Source: Camarhynchus parvulus | Taxonomy: Eukaryota; Chordata; Aves; Passeriformes; Thraupidae | Direction: 5' to 3' | NCBI RefSeq assembly: GCF_901933205.1 | Contig: NC_044572.1 | Span: 27,800,501 to 27,864,500, forward strand | Length of the DNA: 64,000 nt | Shown: piece after piece, positions 1 through 12,808 of the stretch | Layout: every line of letters starts with the position of its first letter | How positions within the stretch are numbered: the stretch's first letter is position 1 | Position numbers and translations under genes: made by a program | The notes under the pieces: generated by a model | What the model saw: only the letters and a program-made list of their open reading frames with translations | Database searches by the model: none | What the model was told of the DNA's origin: nothing

Positions 1-1199
1 TGCAAACATGTTGAGGTTTCTACCATGGCTGCTGTAAACTGAGTCACATAATACCTCTGAACACCTTAACCAAAAGTCAAAGAGGTTCCTGAAGTCAACA
101 CAGGAGCTCATTTGCCACAAAGAGATATAAAGTGGTTCCTGATGACTATCTCTGAGGCACTGGGGTGGAAAATGAGTTCCACAAAGGAAGGGCTTTTCAA
201 CTTCCTCTTCACATCTCTATTCCATCCATGTGCAAAAGGGGGGTCAATGATTTTCCACCTGTCCAGAAGGTTTCCAACCCAATGGAACAGTAAGGAACTG
301 AGAACTGCTGGGTACAAACTGGAGTAGAGAAGGGAAAAGGAGCCACAGCAGAGTACAGACAGGCAAGGGCAGAGTGGCAGCACTGGCAATCCAGTCCCTT
401 AGGTACAAATAGCTTTCAAGTGTATAAGTCCTGCTGCCCAAAGGCTGGGTCTGGCAAACGACCCCTGATAAACTAACAGTGTCTTTAGTAAGTGCCCACT
501 GCGTGTGGGAATCTGCTTTTTATTGCATCTACTGACTGCAAAGTATACAGCATACCAAAATCTCAAGGCAAAAATTACAGCTATGACTGAATTTAACAAA
601 AGTGTTTGCGGATCTAAACTCTTCCAAAAGAATAGAATAGAAAAAAGTTCACTTTTTGGAAGAAGTTATCCCAGAACAACTTTTTAGAGTAATACTTTTA
701 AAGGAGAGCATAAAAATTATTGTAACTACCTAAAAAATACCATTTTCTTTGATAAGACCTATAAAAGAACATGAGCAAAATTGTTGTAGCAATGACAGTA
801 TTGCAATCCCATGGAACAGGAACATGGTGACTCCTATGCATGGACCAATGAAGAAAATCGAATCAACATGCACAAATTAATACATCTTTACAAATAGACT
901 CATTAGACTGGTGTTAAAACACTTTTCAGACACCTCTGTTCACATCCTACGAAATGCTGCGCAAAGGTAGTAAAAAATCTCACAAGTTTTATGAAACTGT
1001 AACATACATGTTTATAGAACGTTTTCTAGTAGCTCTCATTGCAATACGTTATTGTATCTACACTTGATGTAGATTTTCTATCCGAAACTTGAAGCTATCC
1101 GGACACGGGTTTAGCAGAGCTCCCAGGTGAGGATGTGCCAAGGCACTGCCTGTGCTCCAACACTGGAGAGAGGGAGGGAGACCCAGCATCCCGCTCTTG
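1..1199 (-). other. Probable VWDE intron 1 (partial), no exon recognised
   Basis: This stretch lies downstream, on the minus strand, of the splice donor at 1418-1423, so it should be intron of the left-hand gene. I checked both strands for an in-frame exon bounded by splice signals and found nothing convincing. The ORFs of 60-93 codons in it show no family motif. Composition is AT-rich up to about 1090 and rises towards the CpG island. No recognisable transposon was seen. Confidence 0.45.
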
Positions 1200-1423
1200 G
1201 AGCTCCCCTGGGCAGGTTTTCCCCGCAAGTGCGCAGTGACAAGGGCAGTTCCTATTGCGGCAGGTACAGAGTTCAGCCCGTTCCAGTGACACCTGTGGCA
1301 CGCAGCCGGGCTCCAGGCGGTGCGGGGCCGGGGGCAGCCCGGCGCTGTCCCCGCCACAGGAGCCGCCCGCGCCCGCCCCTCCGGCCCGTTCACCTGCCCT
1401 TCCCGGTGCCCGGGCTCCCTTAC

Positions 1424-1511
1424 CTCTCCGGCGGGCCCCGGCCGCCGCCAGCAAGCCCAGCACGGCCGCGCCGAGCCAGAGGCGCGGGGCTGCGGGCGCG
1501 GCACCCGGCAT
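1424..1511 (-). CDS. VWDE: Signal-peptide exon 1 of a secreted protein, probably VWDE (partial)
   Basis: Reading the minus strand from the ATG at 1511-1509, 29 codons plus one base are open before a good splice donor (AGAG|GTAAGG, with the GT at 1423-1422), giving a phase-1 intron. The peptide starts MPGAAPAAPR, then has the hydrophobic core LWLGAAVLGLLAAAG, then ARRR. That is a typical cleavable signal peptide with a likely cut after the alanine/glycine-rich stretch. A phase-1 intron straight after a signal peptide is common in modular extracellular proteins. The VWDE name (von Willebrand factor D and EGF domain protein) is inferred from position: this gene is divergent from SCIN, and VWDE is SCIN's divergent neighbour in other vertebrates. 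No VWD or EGF domain is inside the window, so another secreted protein or an alternative first exon cannot be excluded. Confidence 0.5.
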
Positions 1512-1660
1512 GGCCCCGCCGCTCCGATCCGATCCGATTCGATCCGCTCCCCGCCCGCCAGCAGCTCCCGTCGCCTGTGGCCGCTCCCCGTGCCCACCCC
1601 GCTCCTCCGCGCAGCCCCTCCCTCGGGGGCCTCGGCCCGCCCCCGGCCCGACCCGGCCGA

Positions 1661-1912
1661 GGGGGTGTCCGTGCCCCGGCCCGGCCCGGCCCCGCCGGGT
1701 TGCTGAGGGGTGTCCGTGCCCCGGCCCGGCCCGGCCCCGCCGGGGTTGCTGAGGGGTGTCCGTGCCCGGCGCGGCCCGGCCCCGCCGGGGTTGCTGAGGG
1801 GGTGTCCGTGCCCCGGCGCGGCCCGGCCCCGCCGGGGCTGAGGGGGTGTCCGTGCCCCGGCCCGGCCCGGCCGAGGGGGTGTCCGTGCCCCGGCCCGGCT
1901 CTGGGGCCGCCT
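1661..1912. repeat. GC-rich minisatellite in the left-hand promoter (about 45-bp unit, 6 copies)
   Basis: The anchor TGTCCGTGCC recurs at 1666, 1711, 1757, 1803, 1847 and 1880, giving spacings of 45, 46, 46, 44 and 33 bp. Each unit continues with CCCGGCCCGGCCCCGCCGG-like sequence and a GGTTGCTGAG tail, and the last two units are shortened. The array lies 150-400 bp upstream of the minus-strand start codon. Its arginine/proline/glycine-rich open frames are by-products of the repeat, not genes. Confidence 0.9.
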
Positions 1913-4900
1913 CAGCCGGGAGCCTATACCCAGCCGCTGTGGCATCCCCTGCCCCGGGCTCCCTCGTGGGGACTCTCTGCAAGAAAACGAACCAAACAGT
2001 CCTTGGTTCTTGTCAGGGACTCTGTAAAGATGCTTGTCCATATCCCAAAGGGATGCAAACAGACCCAAAGTAGGTTGGCATCGTAAGCAATGTCCTATTG
2101 CCCTCCAACCCAGAACTGTATTTATTTTCTGATGTGCAGTAAAATGCTGAAGAAGAGCTGGTTTCAAATTGGTCCGTCGATAGACCACCAAGAGTGTTTT
2201 ATATTTCTTTAACCGTTACTATATTGAATCTTCATTACCATTAATGCAGACTGAGTTTATCAAATATTTAACAGTTCCAAGAGCCCAAGCTTCAAGATTT
2301 GCTAAGAGATGCTCTTCTTCAGAGACGTCTGTCAGAGGACAAAGAGCAGGACAAATCTCAGCATATAAGATTTGTCACTGCTGGTATTTTCCACTGTAGG
2401 CCTGAGGTTGCACAATCATTGAACTACTTTGCATGCACCAATGTTGCACACAGAAATGTTTCACAATCTCTGTAGCATATGTAAGCCTAAATTTAAAAAA
2501 TAAAAATTGCTGACACTAAAACACACCTTACTGCCCTCCATTGAACATCTGCCAGGCTACAATGGTCAGCAAAGACGGCTTCCACGGGGTACTGACCTGG
2601 ATGGCTTTTGCAGAGCAGCTTTCCCTGCAGGAAGAGCTATCAAGGCTTGGAGTCAAGGCAGAGGCAGAGCAGCATTGTTGGGGTAACCTCAGTCATCTTT
2701 TGTTCACATACTCTGAGCTATTTCCTTGCAAGAAACAGTTCAGCTCTATGATGGCAGTGAGCTTTTTAAAGGAATTGCTGGCGCAGCCTGAGAATTGAAT
2801 CTGGTGTCTTGAAATCCTGTCAGTTGTTTAAGGAAGATACTTCTGTCTTAAAAATTCGGGGAAATTTTAACAACAAGTTTTCTTAACTGTTTATTCAACT
2901 CTCTCCATTATTTGTCAGCAGATATGTCATACTTTTATCCTGAAATACTGTGTATGACTGAAATTAGTTTGAGCTTTACTTCTCTTCTTTCCCAAACCAC
3001 ATGTTTATAAAGAAAACAAGAGGGTTGAAAGAGATATTTTACAAAACAAATTACAAAGTCAAGAGCTAGAAAGAGAGATGTGAGAAACTTTGACAAAATT
3101 TAAACATTAAGCTACTTTCTTTGACCCCTGCTAGTCATGATGGAGTGGTACTTACAGGAGGATTAACACCTTTTGTCATGGATCATTCAGGGGATAGAAA
3201 GAGGAGGCAGTAATGGCTGCTAGAGTACAAGCACCTTTCATCTTTTCTGGACTGGTTTTCCTCTGCCAGCTCCCTCTGCTACTATCAGCCTTGTAGCCTC
3301 TTACAGTGACAGCAGAGAAAGAGCATATTGTGGTTAAAAGAGCTGACAACTTGCCAAAAGTAGTACTTGGCACTCATGGTAACAGAGTTGTGTCAGTGAC
3401 AGTGAATTTATGGAAAATGAAAGTAATTCCAGGGCTTATCATAGGAGAACAGGGCTTTCCAGCAGGTTGAATTTCAGATAGTTTCTGTCAGTAATTTCCG
3501 TAGTTTCAATTAAGTAAATCATAGGCTAGGTAAAATGGTGTTGCACTACCAAAAACACCTCTTTCATTTACAATGGAATGTGAAGTCAAACTGCAATTTT
3601 GTATGTGTATATTATTAAATAGCAGGATGTTTGGGAGGAAAACCAAGAGTGTTGACTGAAGAATTTAAGATTCTATCATGGTTATGTAGTCCAAGTTATT
3701 GCTTAATATTCCACTGAAAATATGGCACAAGGAGTGATGATATCAATTCTAGGGAGCATTTAGATGCTGCAGCACAAAGCAGCATTTCCCAGAGTGGATT
3801 TTATGATTAACAATGAAAGAAAGAAAGATTTAAGTTTGGTTTTGAAAACTGAGAGTTTAGTAATCTCAGCCTGTTTGGTGAAGCTTTTAAATATATATTT
3901 ATTTTAAGGTGGATTCTGAAGTCCTGTCTATGAATAAATTAAATTTATTATTTGAACAAAGCCTGTGCAGAAGTGCTTTTGCTGACTCATGACTGTCTCA
4001 TAAGGCAGGGAAGAGCACAGTGATAAATTGAAGAAAAAAGATGTGTTGGATGACAAGGAACACCACTTGGGCAATGCTGAAAATAGAGTTAAAAAATTCA
4101 GATAACAAAGAAGGCAGCTCTGCTGATGTTAAGTTCTTGGATCTGCAACTAGATTGTTCTGGTTTAAGGGTTATCTGCATAAGTTCATGACTGTGCAGCT
4201 CCAGCATGTGGGTATGGGTAACAGGCATCCCAGGAAAAAAATGTCCAAGGGAAAAAGGGGAGTTTTTTTCATAAACCCAGCCAACATAGCCACTTTGTCA
4301 TCTGACACTTCTATTGCTAACATGCCAGTGGTATGTTTGTAGCAGTACACCTCAGATCATTAACTTTATGTATACAAAGTACATGTCTATACATTATTTA
4401 ACAAGATGTCATTATCTCACATTGCATTTAGGGGAACAGTCCAGAGTGAGCAGCAGCCAAGTGGCTAGCAGGTTGATTAAAGATTTTTTTTGGTAACTAT
4501 GCTAAGAAGGACAATCAGCAGTGTTTGCCAAATTGTGTACAAATAGGTGTGCATAGCTGCTCAGGTGTAAACTGGAAATGAAAAATGACCTTGAGTTTTA
4601 AAAGTAGTTGTTTCTAGACAAAGCCATGAATGTTTTTTTCTAGTTATATCCAAACCCTCAACTGGAAGGTAAATAAGAGGATCACCTACAAGAAAGGCAG
4701 TACTTGTGGTCCGCTCCTTGGAATAATCAGTAATTTGTGTGAATGGTAGGGCACAAGCAGGGAAAGCAGAGGGTGAGAGTTGAAGACAGCTGGGTAGGTG
4801 GATGCTGTCCTGAACAATGAATCCCCAGGTCTTACACTTTGGGATTTGCTCGCTCTGACACTCAGAAGTTCTTGGCCAGGTTTTGTAAACTCGGTTAAAC

Positions 4901-6597
4901 ACTTAGAGAAGAATCTGATTAAGCTTAAGCTAAAATTGCCCACTATATCTAATTAATTATAAACCTTTTCTTTCCAACTGTGTAGCTAAGAGTACAAATG
5001 GAAGTCTTTCTTAAATGATTCTTTCATGCCGTACCATTAAGCATGTCTGTAGTGTAAGGCAAGGTAAATCTGAATAAGCCCTTTAAATCTATGTTGTTGT
5101 ATTTGTTATCTGTGCAGAGATAGAGCATGGATGATAACTCCAAATAAAACTGTGAGCAGAACTTGGAAGCTGGGAGAAATTTCCCTGCAAAGCTTCAAAG
5201 GGTTATTGCAGTATTGCCAAGTGCTGAATGTTTGCAAAGAGTTGCCTTTAGCAGATAACATCCCTCCTGTAAGGAGCAGATGGCTGAGAGATAGCCTGCA
5301 GCCCTGGGCAGATCCAAAAGGATCAGAGAGGGATGAGTTCTCTTGCATTTTCCCCTTAATATTTTTAGTTCCCTCTTTGTGTAAAAATAATTTGGTTTTG
5401 CCTGTGCCAGTTCATGTATGTGAATGGTAGGTGAAGTCATCCTTTCTAAAGCAATAAATTGTTAACATTCTTTGTCTAATCAATTCTGCCCTTAAAGTCA
5501 AATTCCAATCTTCCCTTCAAATTGTAGGTTGTGTGACTTTTAACTTAAGTAAGGTTCATTTGATTTAAAAACATGGTTTAGCAGCTCTGAAAATAATGTC
5601 CTGAAACATCACTAAAACATAGGAAGACACACTAGGACATGTTGCTTGTTCCAGTTCAGAATGAGATATTTGATTCTATACCCCTTCCTATCTTTGACAC
5701 CAAATAAAGAGAAACAGAGACTAGGTAATGGTCATGTACATTTATTCATTTTGGTCATTCTGTGGCTAATATTGCAGCATCACAAGAGGTTAACTTTACT
5801 CATGTTTATTCTGCTGGCGGCTTTTTCAGAAAACTGAGGGGCTTTTGAGTGACATTTGTTTTCCAAAATGCTTTTAAAATTTGTAGAGGGTATTTTTTAA
5901 GCTGCCATGTAAGTGTACTCAGCATTGACAGTCTGTTTAACTTTCAGAAGTAATGACATCTTTGGTATGTTTTAGTCCCTAATTCTCTTTTATATTTGAC
6001 CTCTTGTATATACTATATTTGACTTATGCAGTAAAAGACTTCAGTTTAAAAATCTAATGTAATTTGGCTTTGATAAGCAGTATAAGAGTTAATGTAAATC
6101 ATGGGAGATGTGTCTCCAGGAGTTAATAAGAGTCAAATAAAATCAGTGTTAGGCTTTCTATTAACTTAATCATCTTTGGATTAGCCATTTACTCTTTTAT
6201 TTTTCTCAAGTATTTTTATATCCTTAATTCATGGTCTGTCAGCTGTATTTACTCAAAATGGGCCAGAATATTTTGAAGTTTAGGAAGTCCCTTGGCTAGT
6301 GGAATATTAATGGAATAATCTTTGTTTTACACATACTGAACAAATATGTAGCACTGACATATAATTACATTGATAAGCTGAATATGATACAATTCTCAAC
6401 TACTATTTAATCTCTTTCTGTTTCCCATGCAGTTTGTCTTTGTGTGTGTACAGCTCACTAAGTAGCAATTTTTAAAAAGTAGGCCACCATAGAATTAATT
6501 CTTTTCCCTGTATAGAATAAATGCTACTTGAGTAAGGTGCAAAATGTTGATCTTATAGGTAACAGTGTACTTCATACTCAGTCTTACTGGCTTTCAT

Positions 6598-6660
6598 CTA
6601 TTTGTATTTGAACCACTATTGTATTTGCACCACTATTTGTATTTCACCACTATATTTGTG
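6598..6660. repeat. Short imperfect tandem repeat, about 20 bp x 3
   Basis: The phrase TTTGTATTTG(AA)CCACTAT occurs three times in a row with small indels: TATTTGAACCACTATT, TATTTGCACCACTATT and TATTTCACCACTATAT. It is a local slippage-type repeat with no sign of function. Confidence 0.7.
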
Positions 6661-9600
6661 AAATAAAAATTAATATTACTGGGTAAAAGTCTTGACTAAG
6701 TTATGTGGTCTTCTAAGATGCAGATGAGAAAAAATATTCTTAAAATATCTAACCTATGCAGATGAGAAACAAATAATAGAATATTTTTCTCAACTTCTTA
6801 GATTACCTTTGTTAGTACCAAAACCTTTGATCATGTAGACACTAAAATGCATTTTAGTAAAGTCCCACAAGAAGAATGGGGATTAAAAATCTCCCAAATC
6901 CCACATCCTAGTGCTAAAAGCTGTGTCCCTTCTTTCTGGGCCTATCATTTCTCCTCCTAGCTTTTACTTTATATGTGGGAACAGCTTTCTGGGTAGTGAG
7001 TCAGTAAGGTCACTGAGCAGCCACCTCTGGCTGCATCCAAATACAGACATGGCACCCGTGATGAGGGGCACATCCTACGCATAATCCAAGGGTATTTGAT
7101 AAACCTGAATATAAAAACAAATAACCTGTGGCTGCCCTGGTAAGAAAAAGATGCATTCACCAAACCAGGAAAAGCACATTCTTTGCCTTTGTTTTATGAA
7201 AAATTTCCATAGTGTCTGAAGGAGGGAGTTCACAGCTGAAGATCATAAAAGGAAGCAAGCATGTGCAGAGGGGTTCCTCAGCTTTAACTACTCCACTGAG
7301 CTAAGCTGTGGCTTTCTGTAAGCCTTTCCCTGCACTGTAGAGATAGTATTTATTGACTTAATGTGGGGTGGGACAGTAAGAACAGATGCACTCTAAAGGA
7401 GCAGAAGCAGAGATTCTCAATTAACTTTATTGCATGAAGTTCCACTGGATTTTGATGAGGATTTCACCCAGCGTGCCTGTATTTATGTGTATCTTTATAC
7501 AGCAAGAAAAAACAGAAGTGTGCTCACAGAGAGATGTGATTTTTTTTCCCCCTCCCACTGGGCTTTGTTGAGGCCCTTAAGTATTTTCAGGAAAACAGAT
7601 CCCCCTGCCTCACTCTCATGGAAAATATATTTCCTGTCTGTTCTCCAGATACAATTAAGTCTTTCTCTTGGATAGGAGTAATATCTCACTACAGATAGAA
7701 TTTTCTTGGCACAGCAAATTATGAAAATAATTTGCTTTTTATCATCTGTAGTTTGAAGAAACTGGAAGGACAATCTCTGTCTGCTGTCCTGTTAACTTCT
7801 GTCTCTGATGGTTTGGCCATCTCAATTTTTAGGTTAACACCATTGGTTTTTATTATGCTTAAAAAAAATAGAGCATGACTTGATTTGACAGAAGTCTATT
7901 GACCCAGGAACAAAGCACAGACCTGGTTTTAAAGAAGTGAACAAAATGTTCAAAAACTATTTTACAAATTAATGCAAAGTAGTGTTGCTAATTTGATTTC
8001 TAAAAAACAAAAAAATCTGAAAATCCACTAAAATATTAATTCAGTAGTGCACCAGATTTAAAAGGCTGGTGCTAAATTAATTACATGGAATTGAGGGCTA
8101 TTAATCTGGTGAAGTGTTAGACATGAAGTGTTAAACACAGCTACAGTGTCTGGCTCAGGAAAACCAAAGCATCAGATTGAACAAAAGTGAGAACATGACT
8201 TGGAATTATTTCACCTGTGTGTTCTGTTTTCTCTAAGCAGGATGGTATTGGTCCCTGTCAGGCACTGGTATTGAGCAATACATGGTATGATTTTTGTTAT
8301 GCTCTTAATCTTTAGTAAAGAGTAGAGATGCACAAAAAGGGTTGCATAAAATTACAAGGTAAACAGCTACCTAACCATTGCCAGATTTGAATGGGGAACC
8401 TTAGCTGGCTCATGAATCTATACCTCAGGTTCTTAAGCTAACAATAGGAAGGAACAGAAATGTTATGAAAGGAAAGCTGTACTGAGAGATACAGAAAAAA
8501 ATTATATTAGTTTAAAATATTAATTCTCATTTTATTGGCAGTATAACTATGGTAAATGCTGTGTAATTTTTTTAAATTGTATGTCTTTTGGGCAATTCTC
8601 TCAATGTTACTGTAACATGAAGGTTCTGTTTCTCTATCTTTCTTCTTCTATAGTTAGGAATTTTGATATGAACTGTATTAAATGTGATGTTATTCTGGCA
8701 CCCAGATGGGACTGGACAGAACCTGGTAATTAAATGGCTTATGGAGACAGAGTTTTCAGTAAGGATAAAAAAATTAACTTCTATATTCTGACATTTAATA
8801 TTGTTAATCATCTCAGTTTTGTCATTTTAGCAATAGATCATAAGTAGATCTGAGAACGAAAGCCATGATGGTCAGTGAGGGAACAAATAAATCCTTATGG
8901 CTTCTTTTTGTTTTTTTTTCTTTCATGATACAAGTTTTGTTCCAATGACTACACAGGGCAAGAATGAATAAAACAATATTATCAATAAAATCTAGACTGA
9001 GATATTACCACTACTTAAAAAAACCAAGAAACCAGCTACTTCATTTCTCCAGCTATCACAGGGCTGTATTGGACCTGCTTCCCCCAAACTGTGTCTCCTA
9101 CAAAAACTATGTGCAAACATTTGTCTTTGCCTTAATCCTTCCCCAAACCCTATACTCATAACATAATTTCTTGGGTTTTTTCCAGTTAAAAGTGCATCCT
9201 TTCTGTACCATACCTGTCTGGCTTCAGAGCTGCTACATCTGTGGTCCTGACAAAGGGAAATCATGGCTGTTGTCACATTTGATAGAGTGTTGTTTGTGTT
9301 TGAGAAAACACATAAGCAGCTGAGTTAAGAGCGAACTCCTTCTTTGTGTTCCTTAAGCAGAGATTTGCTCCAGCATGTTGGAGCAACTTGCCTCCCTTAC
9401 TGTAAAAAAGATAATATTCTTAACCTGAGTTAATAGGTGTTGCATAATTACTAATGTCAAGGCATCATGTACGTGGTATCATACAACACTCCTTCAAACT
9501 TCAAAATATTCAGAAGACGTCGGCAGCTTGTGCTCTTTCTGATGAGGAAATGTGATTTCGACAAACACCTGAGGGTTTTGATAGGTGACTAGAGCAAAGC

Positions 9601-11027
9601 CATAAGCCCTTATGTCTCTTCTGTCAGCTGTGGAAAGGCTAGTGCTGCTAAAAAACAGACCAATTTCCTGCCATCTCTCAATTTAAAGTTTAAAATGCAT
9701 CACCCTTGCAGCTGCAGTGCTTTAAGAAGTGACAGAATTACTGTTACTGGAGCATCCTACTGCCATTGGTATTCTAAATCTCCATCTTTGTAGGTCTGAG
9801 CTATGAAAATATAAAATTAAATAAATGTGCTTTATTAATAATAATCTCCTGTTAGGCCTATTGCTGCACAATACTGTTCAGTTTTCAACTCCTTTTCTGT
9901 ATGGCTCAGAGACCACCCAGGGGCTTGGAGAATACTTTCAGCATGTCATTGCTGAAACTGTCACATGAAATCAACATAAAAGATACCAGAAAAAACCTGC
10001 AAAAATCAAAGCCAAGTTATACTGTTAAACTGCATAAACATCTGATTGCAAATTGAGGGAAAAAGCTTGAAAAGAATGGAAAATGTTGGTTGTTGTAATA
10101 GTCCCTGTTACACTGGTGGGCCCCACGGAGCTACATGACTTTGAGATGATAAAATTTGGCCGCTAGATTTATCTCGTTTTTATGCAGTTCCAGTAATTAG
10201 GAAAAGAATTTGCATTAAGTGGGTTTTCTTTCAGTCCTGCTTGTGTGTTTTTAGCTCTCCATTGCATATAATACTTTCACAGAATTCACTATCATGAATT
10301 TAAAATACAGTCCTTGACTATAAAAACAAAAACCAAGGCAATGAAAATCACTGGACAATAAAAGTTCCCGTATCTTCAACAGCCCTCAAACACCTGTTAA
10401 AAATGTGTTTTGTAACCTGCCCTGAAATGTGATGGAAATTAATGCTTATGAGTCCCTTGTGAGAATGTAAAATATCAGAGTTTAAAGCTTCACATACAGA
10501 CTGATGGATAAAACGTATCTCAAACACATCTACTGTATCCCACCAGGACTATTCCAAGCTGATGCCCTCTGCATTCCAATGAAAAGAATAATTACCCTGG
10601 TCAATGCTGTTCTTTAACTGTGGTAAAGCAAATGTGATTTGTTTAGTTACTAGTCTAATGTGATTATCACTCAGAATTGTTTAGAAGTAAAAGCAATTAA
10701 TACAATGAAATATTTCCTTTCATTCAGCTGTATTTAGACTGGTCTATGCTTACACATATTACAAAGGAACAGGATTTAAAATGTGTTCATTTTTGTCTAC
10801 TTGTTCATAGAAAAAGGGACTGTCAGTCAAGAAGAAGAAATATAATGTAGTGGAGGCTAAAAGATTGCTATTTGCCTTGCATAGAGTGACAGTCTTAGAA
10901 CTAAGAACATATTTTTAAGCAAATGTCCTGTGTAGCATTTCTTTCCCACCCAGTCCTTAATAACCTCCTTGGCTTCTCTTTTCAGAATACTGCTGCATAT
11001 GTAGAAGCCAGCTCATCTGAAGCTCAG

Positions 11028-11052
11028 CTTCATCCTCATTTTGAGGATGAAG
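11028..11052. repeat. Short perfect hairpin (11-bp arms, 3-nt loop)
   Basis: CTTCATCCTCA is followed by TTT and then TGAGGATGAAG. An overlapping smaller palindrome, TGAAGCTCAGCTTCA, lies directly to its left. No poly-T tract or gene context suggests a terminator or RNA gene. Confidence 0.7.
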
Positions 11053-12505
11053 GGTCATTTTGAACTTCACAACCCATTAACAGCATGTTTAATGGAGTTA
11101 AAACATTCAGTCTTTAAGCCCTCTCTGCAAAGGCAGTCTAATCAGTCAGACCTTACCTCTTTACTCTTTGATGACACAGACTTAATCTAGAGCTTTTACA
11201 TTTGCTGCTTTGCAGAACTAGGAATTCTGCTTCTACAGATCTGTGACTCTGTGATGTTCTTACCTCCTTGATTCCAGCCTTGCTGCCATGCTAAGAGCAG
11301 ACATCCTGCTGTTCAAACTCAGTCTTAGCATTGTGTATTTGAAGATAATCCCTAGACCACCAGCATCTTTTTGGCATCTGTGAGCATAAAGGTTATGACA
11401 GTTGCCCCTTCTGACTGTAATCTTTGGTTTTACAAGAATTCTACTAAAAGACTTTCAAGCTGTAATTATAAAATCTCTTCCTGCTTTGTGTGGTATTGCT
11501 AAGGAAAAAATATTAGCAGTTTTAAAAGCAATACATTCTGCTGTGTTTTAAAACCTTCAATTTGCAACTAAATTATGTACTTAGCTTTACACACTTGACT
11601 TCTTCAGACTATTTAACAGCTTACACTGCAGCACATGTTTAAGTGTTTGCAGGATCAAGATCCACATCCTCTCTGCACCATTAAATGTTTTGCAGTTGAA
11701 GAGTGGCTAGATTCCCCAAGGGGTTGTCTTTTATGTATAAATGGAGAACATCCATGGCTTGCATCTGGGATTTATCATCTGGTTTGAGTGATCTAATCTC
11801 CTTAGTGTGTATGTGTGTACTCATGAACTTACATATGTAGACATGGTAATGACAAGAATAAGCTTGCTGGGGAGAAAAAGTAAGAAGAGAAAGGAATTGC
11901 CAAATATTTCTTAGAACATTTCCCCCCATTCTGTGGAAATTTTAAAACATTTTGTTTTTTGTCCAGCTCTATAAACTATCCACTGCTTCCTTGTATTCTG
12001 TTCTGCCTAGCAAAGCTCTGGGCAATTTTCAATATTCCAGACCATTGACTAGGATTTAGTTTACAAATTAGAAAACAGTTAAACCCATCAAAAATTCCAT
12101 TTCCTTTTTTTCTTCTCATCTTAAATTTCATCTCTACATCTCTGTGCCTCCATTCAATGCTGGTCTGAAGCAGTTCATTGTAACTTACATGTGTGTGTAT
12201 ATAAGTTCATATAAAGAATATACTTGTGCATGTCTGCGTAAATGCATACGCGCGTACCTTTCACATATAAAAGATACTTAATGATATTGGTGGATATAAT
12301 AGGCTTATTGTTTTGTCCTATGGTTTAACTGTAAATCTGCCTAAAGCAATTGTGCATAATTTTTACTGGATGATACCATAGTTTTGTGTTAAATGCAAGT
12401 CACATTGCAGACAATAAATTTTTATATATATGGAGTGGTTTTTTGCATTCATGACCTGATACTATCAATTCTCTGCTAAGATCTTTAAAATCTTCTGTAA
12501 GAAAA

Positions 12506-12617
12506 TTGCTGGGTTTTGCTGCTGGTTTTTTTTTGTGTTTGTGGTGGTTTTTTTGGTTGGTGGTGGTGGGGGTTTTTTTGGTTGGTTTTTTTTTGGTTTG
12601 GTTTTTTTTTTTTGTAG
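12506..12617. repeat. G/T-rich low-complexity tract
   Basis: About 110 bases of the plus strand are almost entirely T and G (runs of T7-T13 separated by GG, GTGG and GGTTGG). The open frame through it (Phe/Trp/Val/Gly-rich) is an artefact of composition. It lies about 115 bp upstream of a CR1 tail. On the minus strand it is a C/A-rich tract. Confidence 0.85.
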
Positions 12618-12731
12618 CCTTTAAGAATCACACAAAAAAAGGTTACATGGATAGCTCTGGAAAGTATTGTCCAGTCTTGTCACAGAACAGATGAAGGACC
12701 ACGGAAACAGTCCAATCTTCATCTCCTTGTA

Positions 12732-12808
12732 CATGGCACGGGAGTTACAACTAGATGATCTGTAAGGTCACTTCCAACCCAGGCCATTCTACAATTCTGT
12801 AATTCTAA
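12732..12808 (+). mobile_element. CR1 LINE 3' end fragment
   Basis: The segment reads CATGGCACGGGAGTTACAAC, then TAGATGATCTGTAAGGTCAC, TTCCAACCCAGGCCATTCTA and CAATTCTGTAATTCTAAG. It follows the 3' untranslated end of avian CR1, including the degenerate octamer-type ATTCTATG tail. It is a severely 5'-truncated insertion in plus orientation. How far it extends left of 12732 is unclear because of divergence. Confidence 0.9.

Larger units (their letters stand above)
1200..1960 (-). promoter_or_regulatory. CpG island / promoter region of the left-hand gene (probable VWDE)
   Basis: A sharply bounded GC-rich, CpG-rich block stands in AT-rich surroundings and holds the start codon and splice donor of a minus-strand signal-peptide exon. 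The likely transcription start lies to the right of 1511. I see no TATA box at a suitable distance, so this looks like a dispersed-start CpG-island promoter. A run of GATCC/GATTC repeats occupies about 1526-1548, just upstream of the ATG, and a GC-rich minisatellite fills 1661-1912. The boundaries are estimated by eye from composition. Confidence 0.7.
1961..12505. other. Intergenic, mostly unique AT-rich sequence
   Basis: About 10.5 kb with no recognisable gene, RNA gene or transposon with a diagnostic end. Small features are a threefold short repeat at 6598-6660 and a hairpin at 11028-11052, both listed separately. ORFs here are below 115 codons, low in complexity or without family motifs. 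The 85-codon frame at 2541-2798 opens with TTG and has no supporting splice or promoter context. Ancient diverged repeats or conserved enhancers could be hidden here, and sequence inspection alone cannot show them. Confidence 0.6.

Noticed and set aside
1058..2191. Minus-strand open frame of 377 codons, with overlapping frames of up to 319 codons across the left CpG island
   Set aside because: The frame runs through the minisatellite and an evident splice donor. Its Pro/Arg/Gly/Ala-rich composition reflects GC content and few stop codons, and only the first 29 codons from 1511 look like true coding sequence.
2541..2798. 85-codon plus-strand frame
   Set aside because: It begins with TTG rather than ATG and has no recognised domain, promoter or splice signals.
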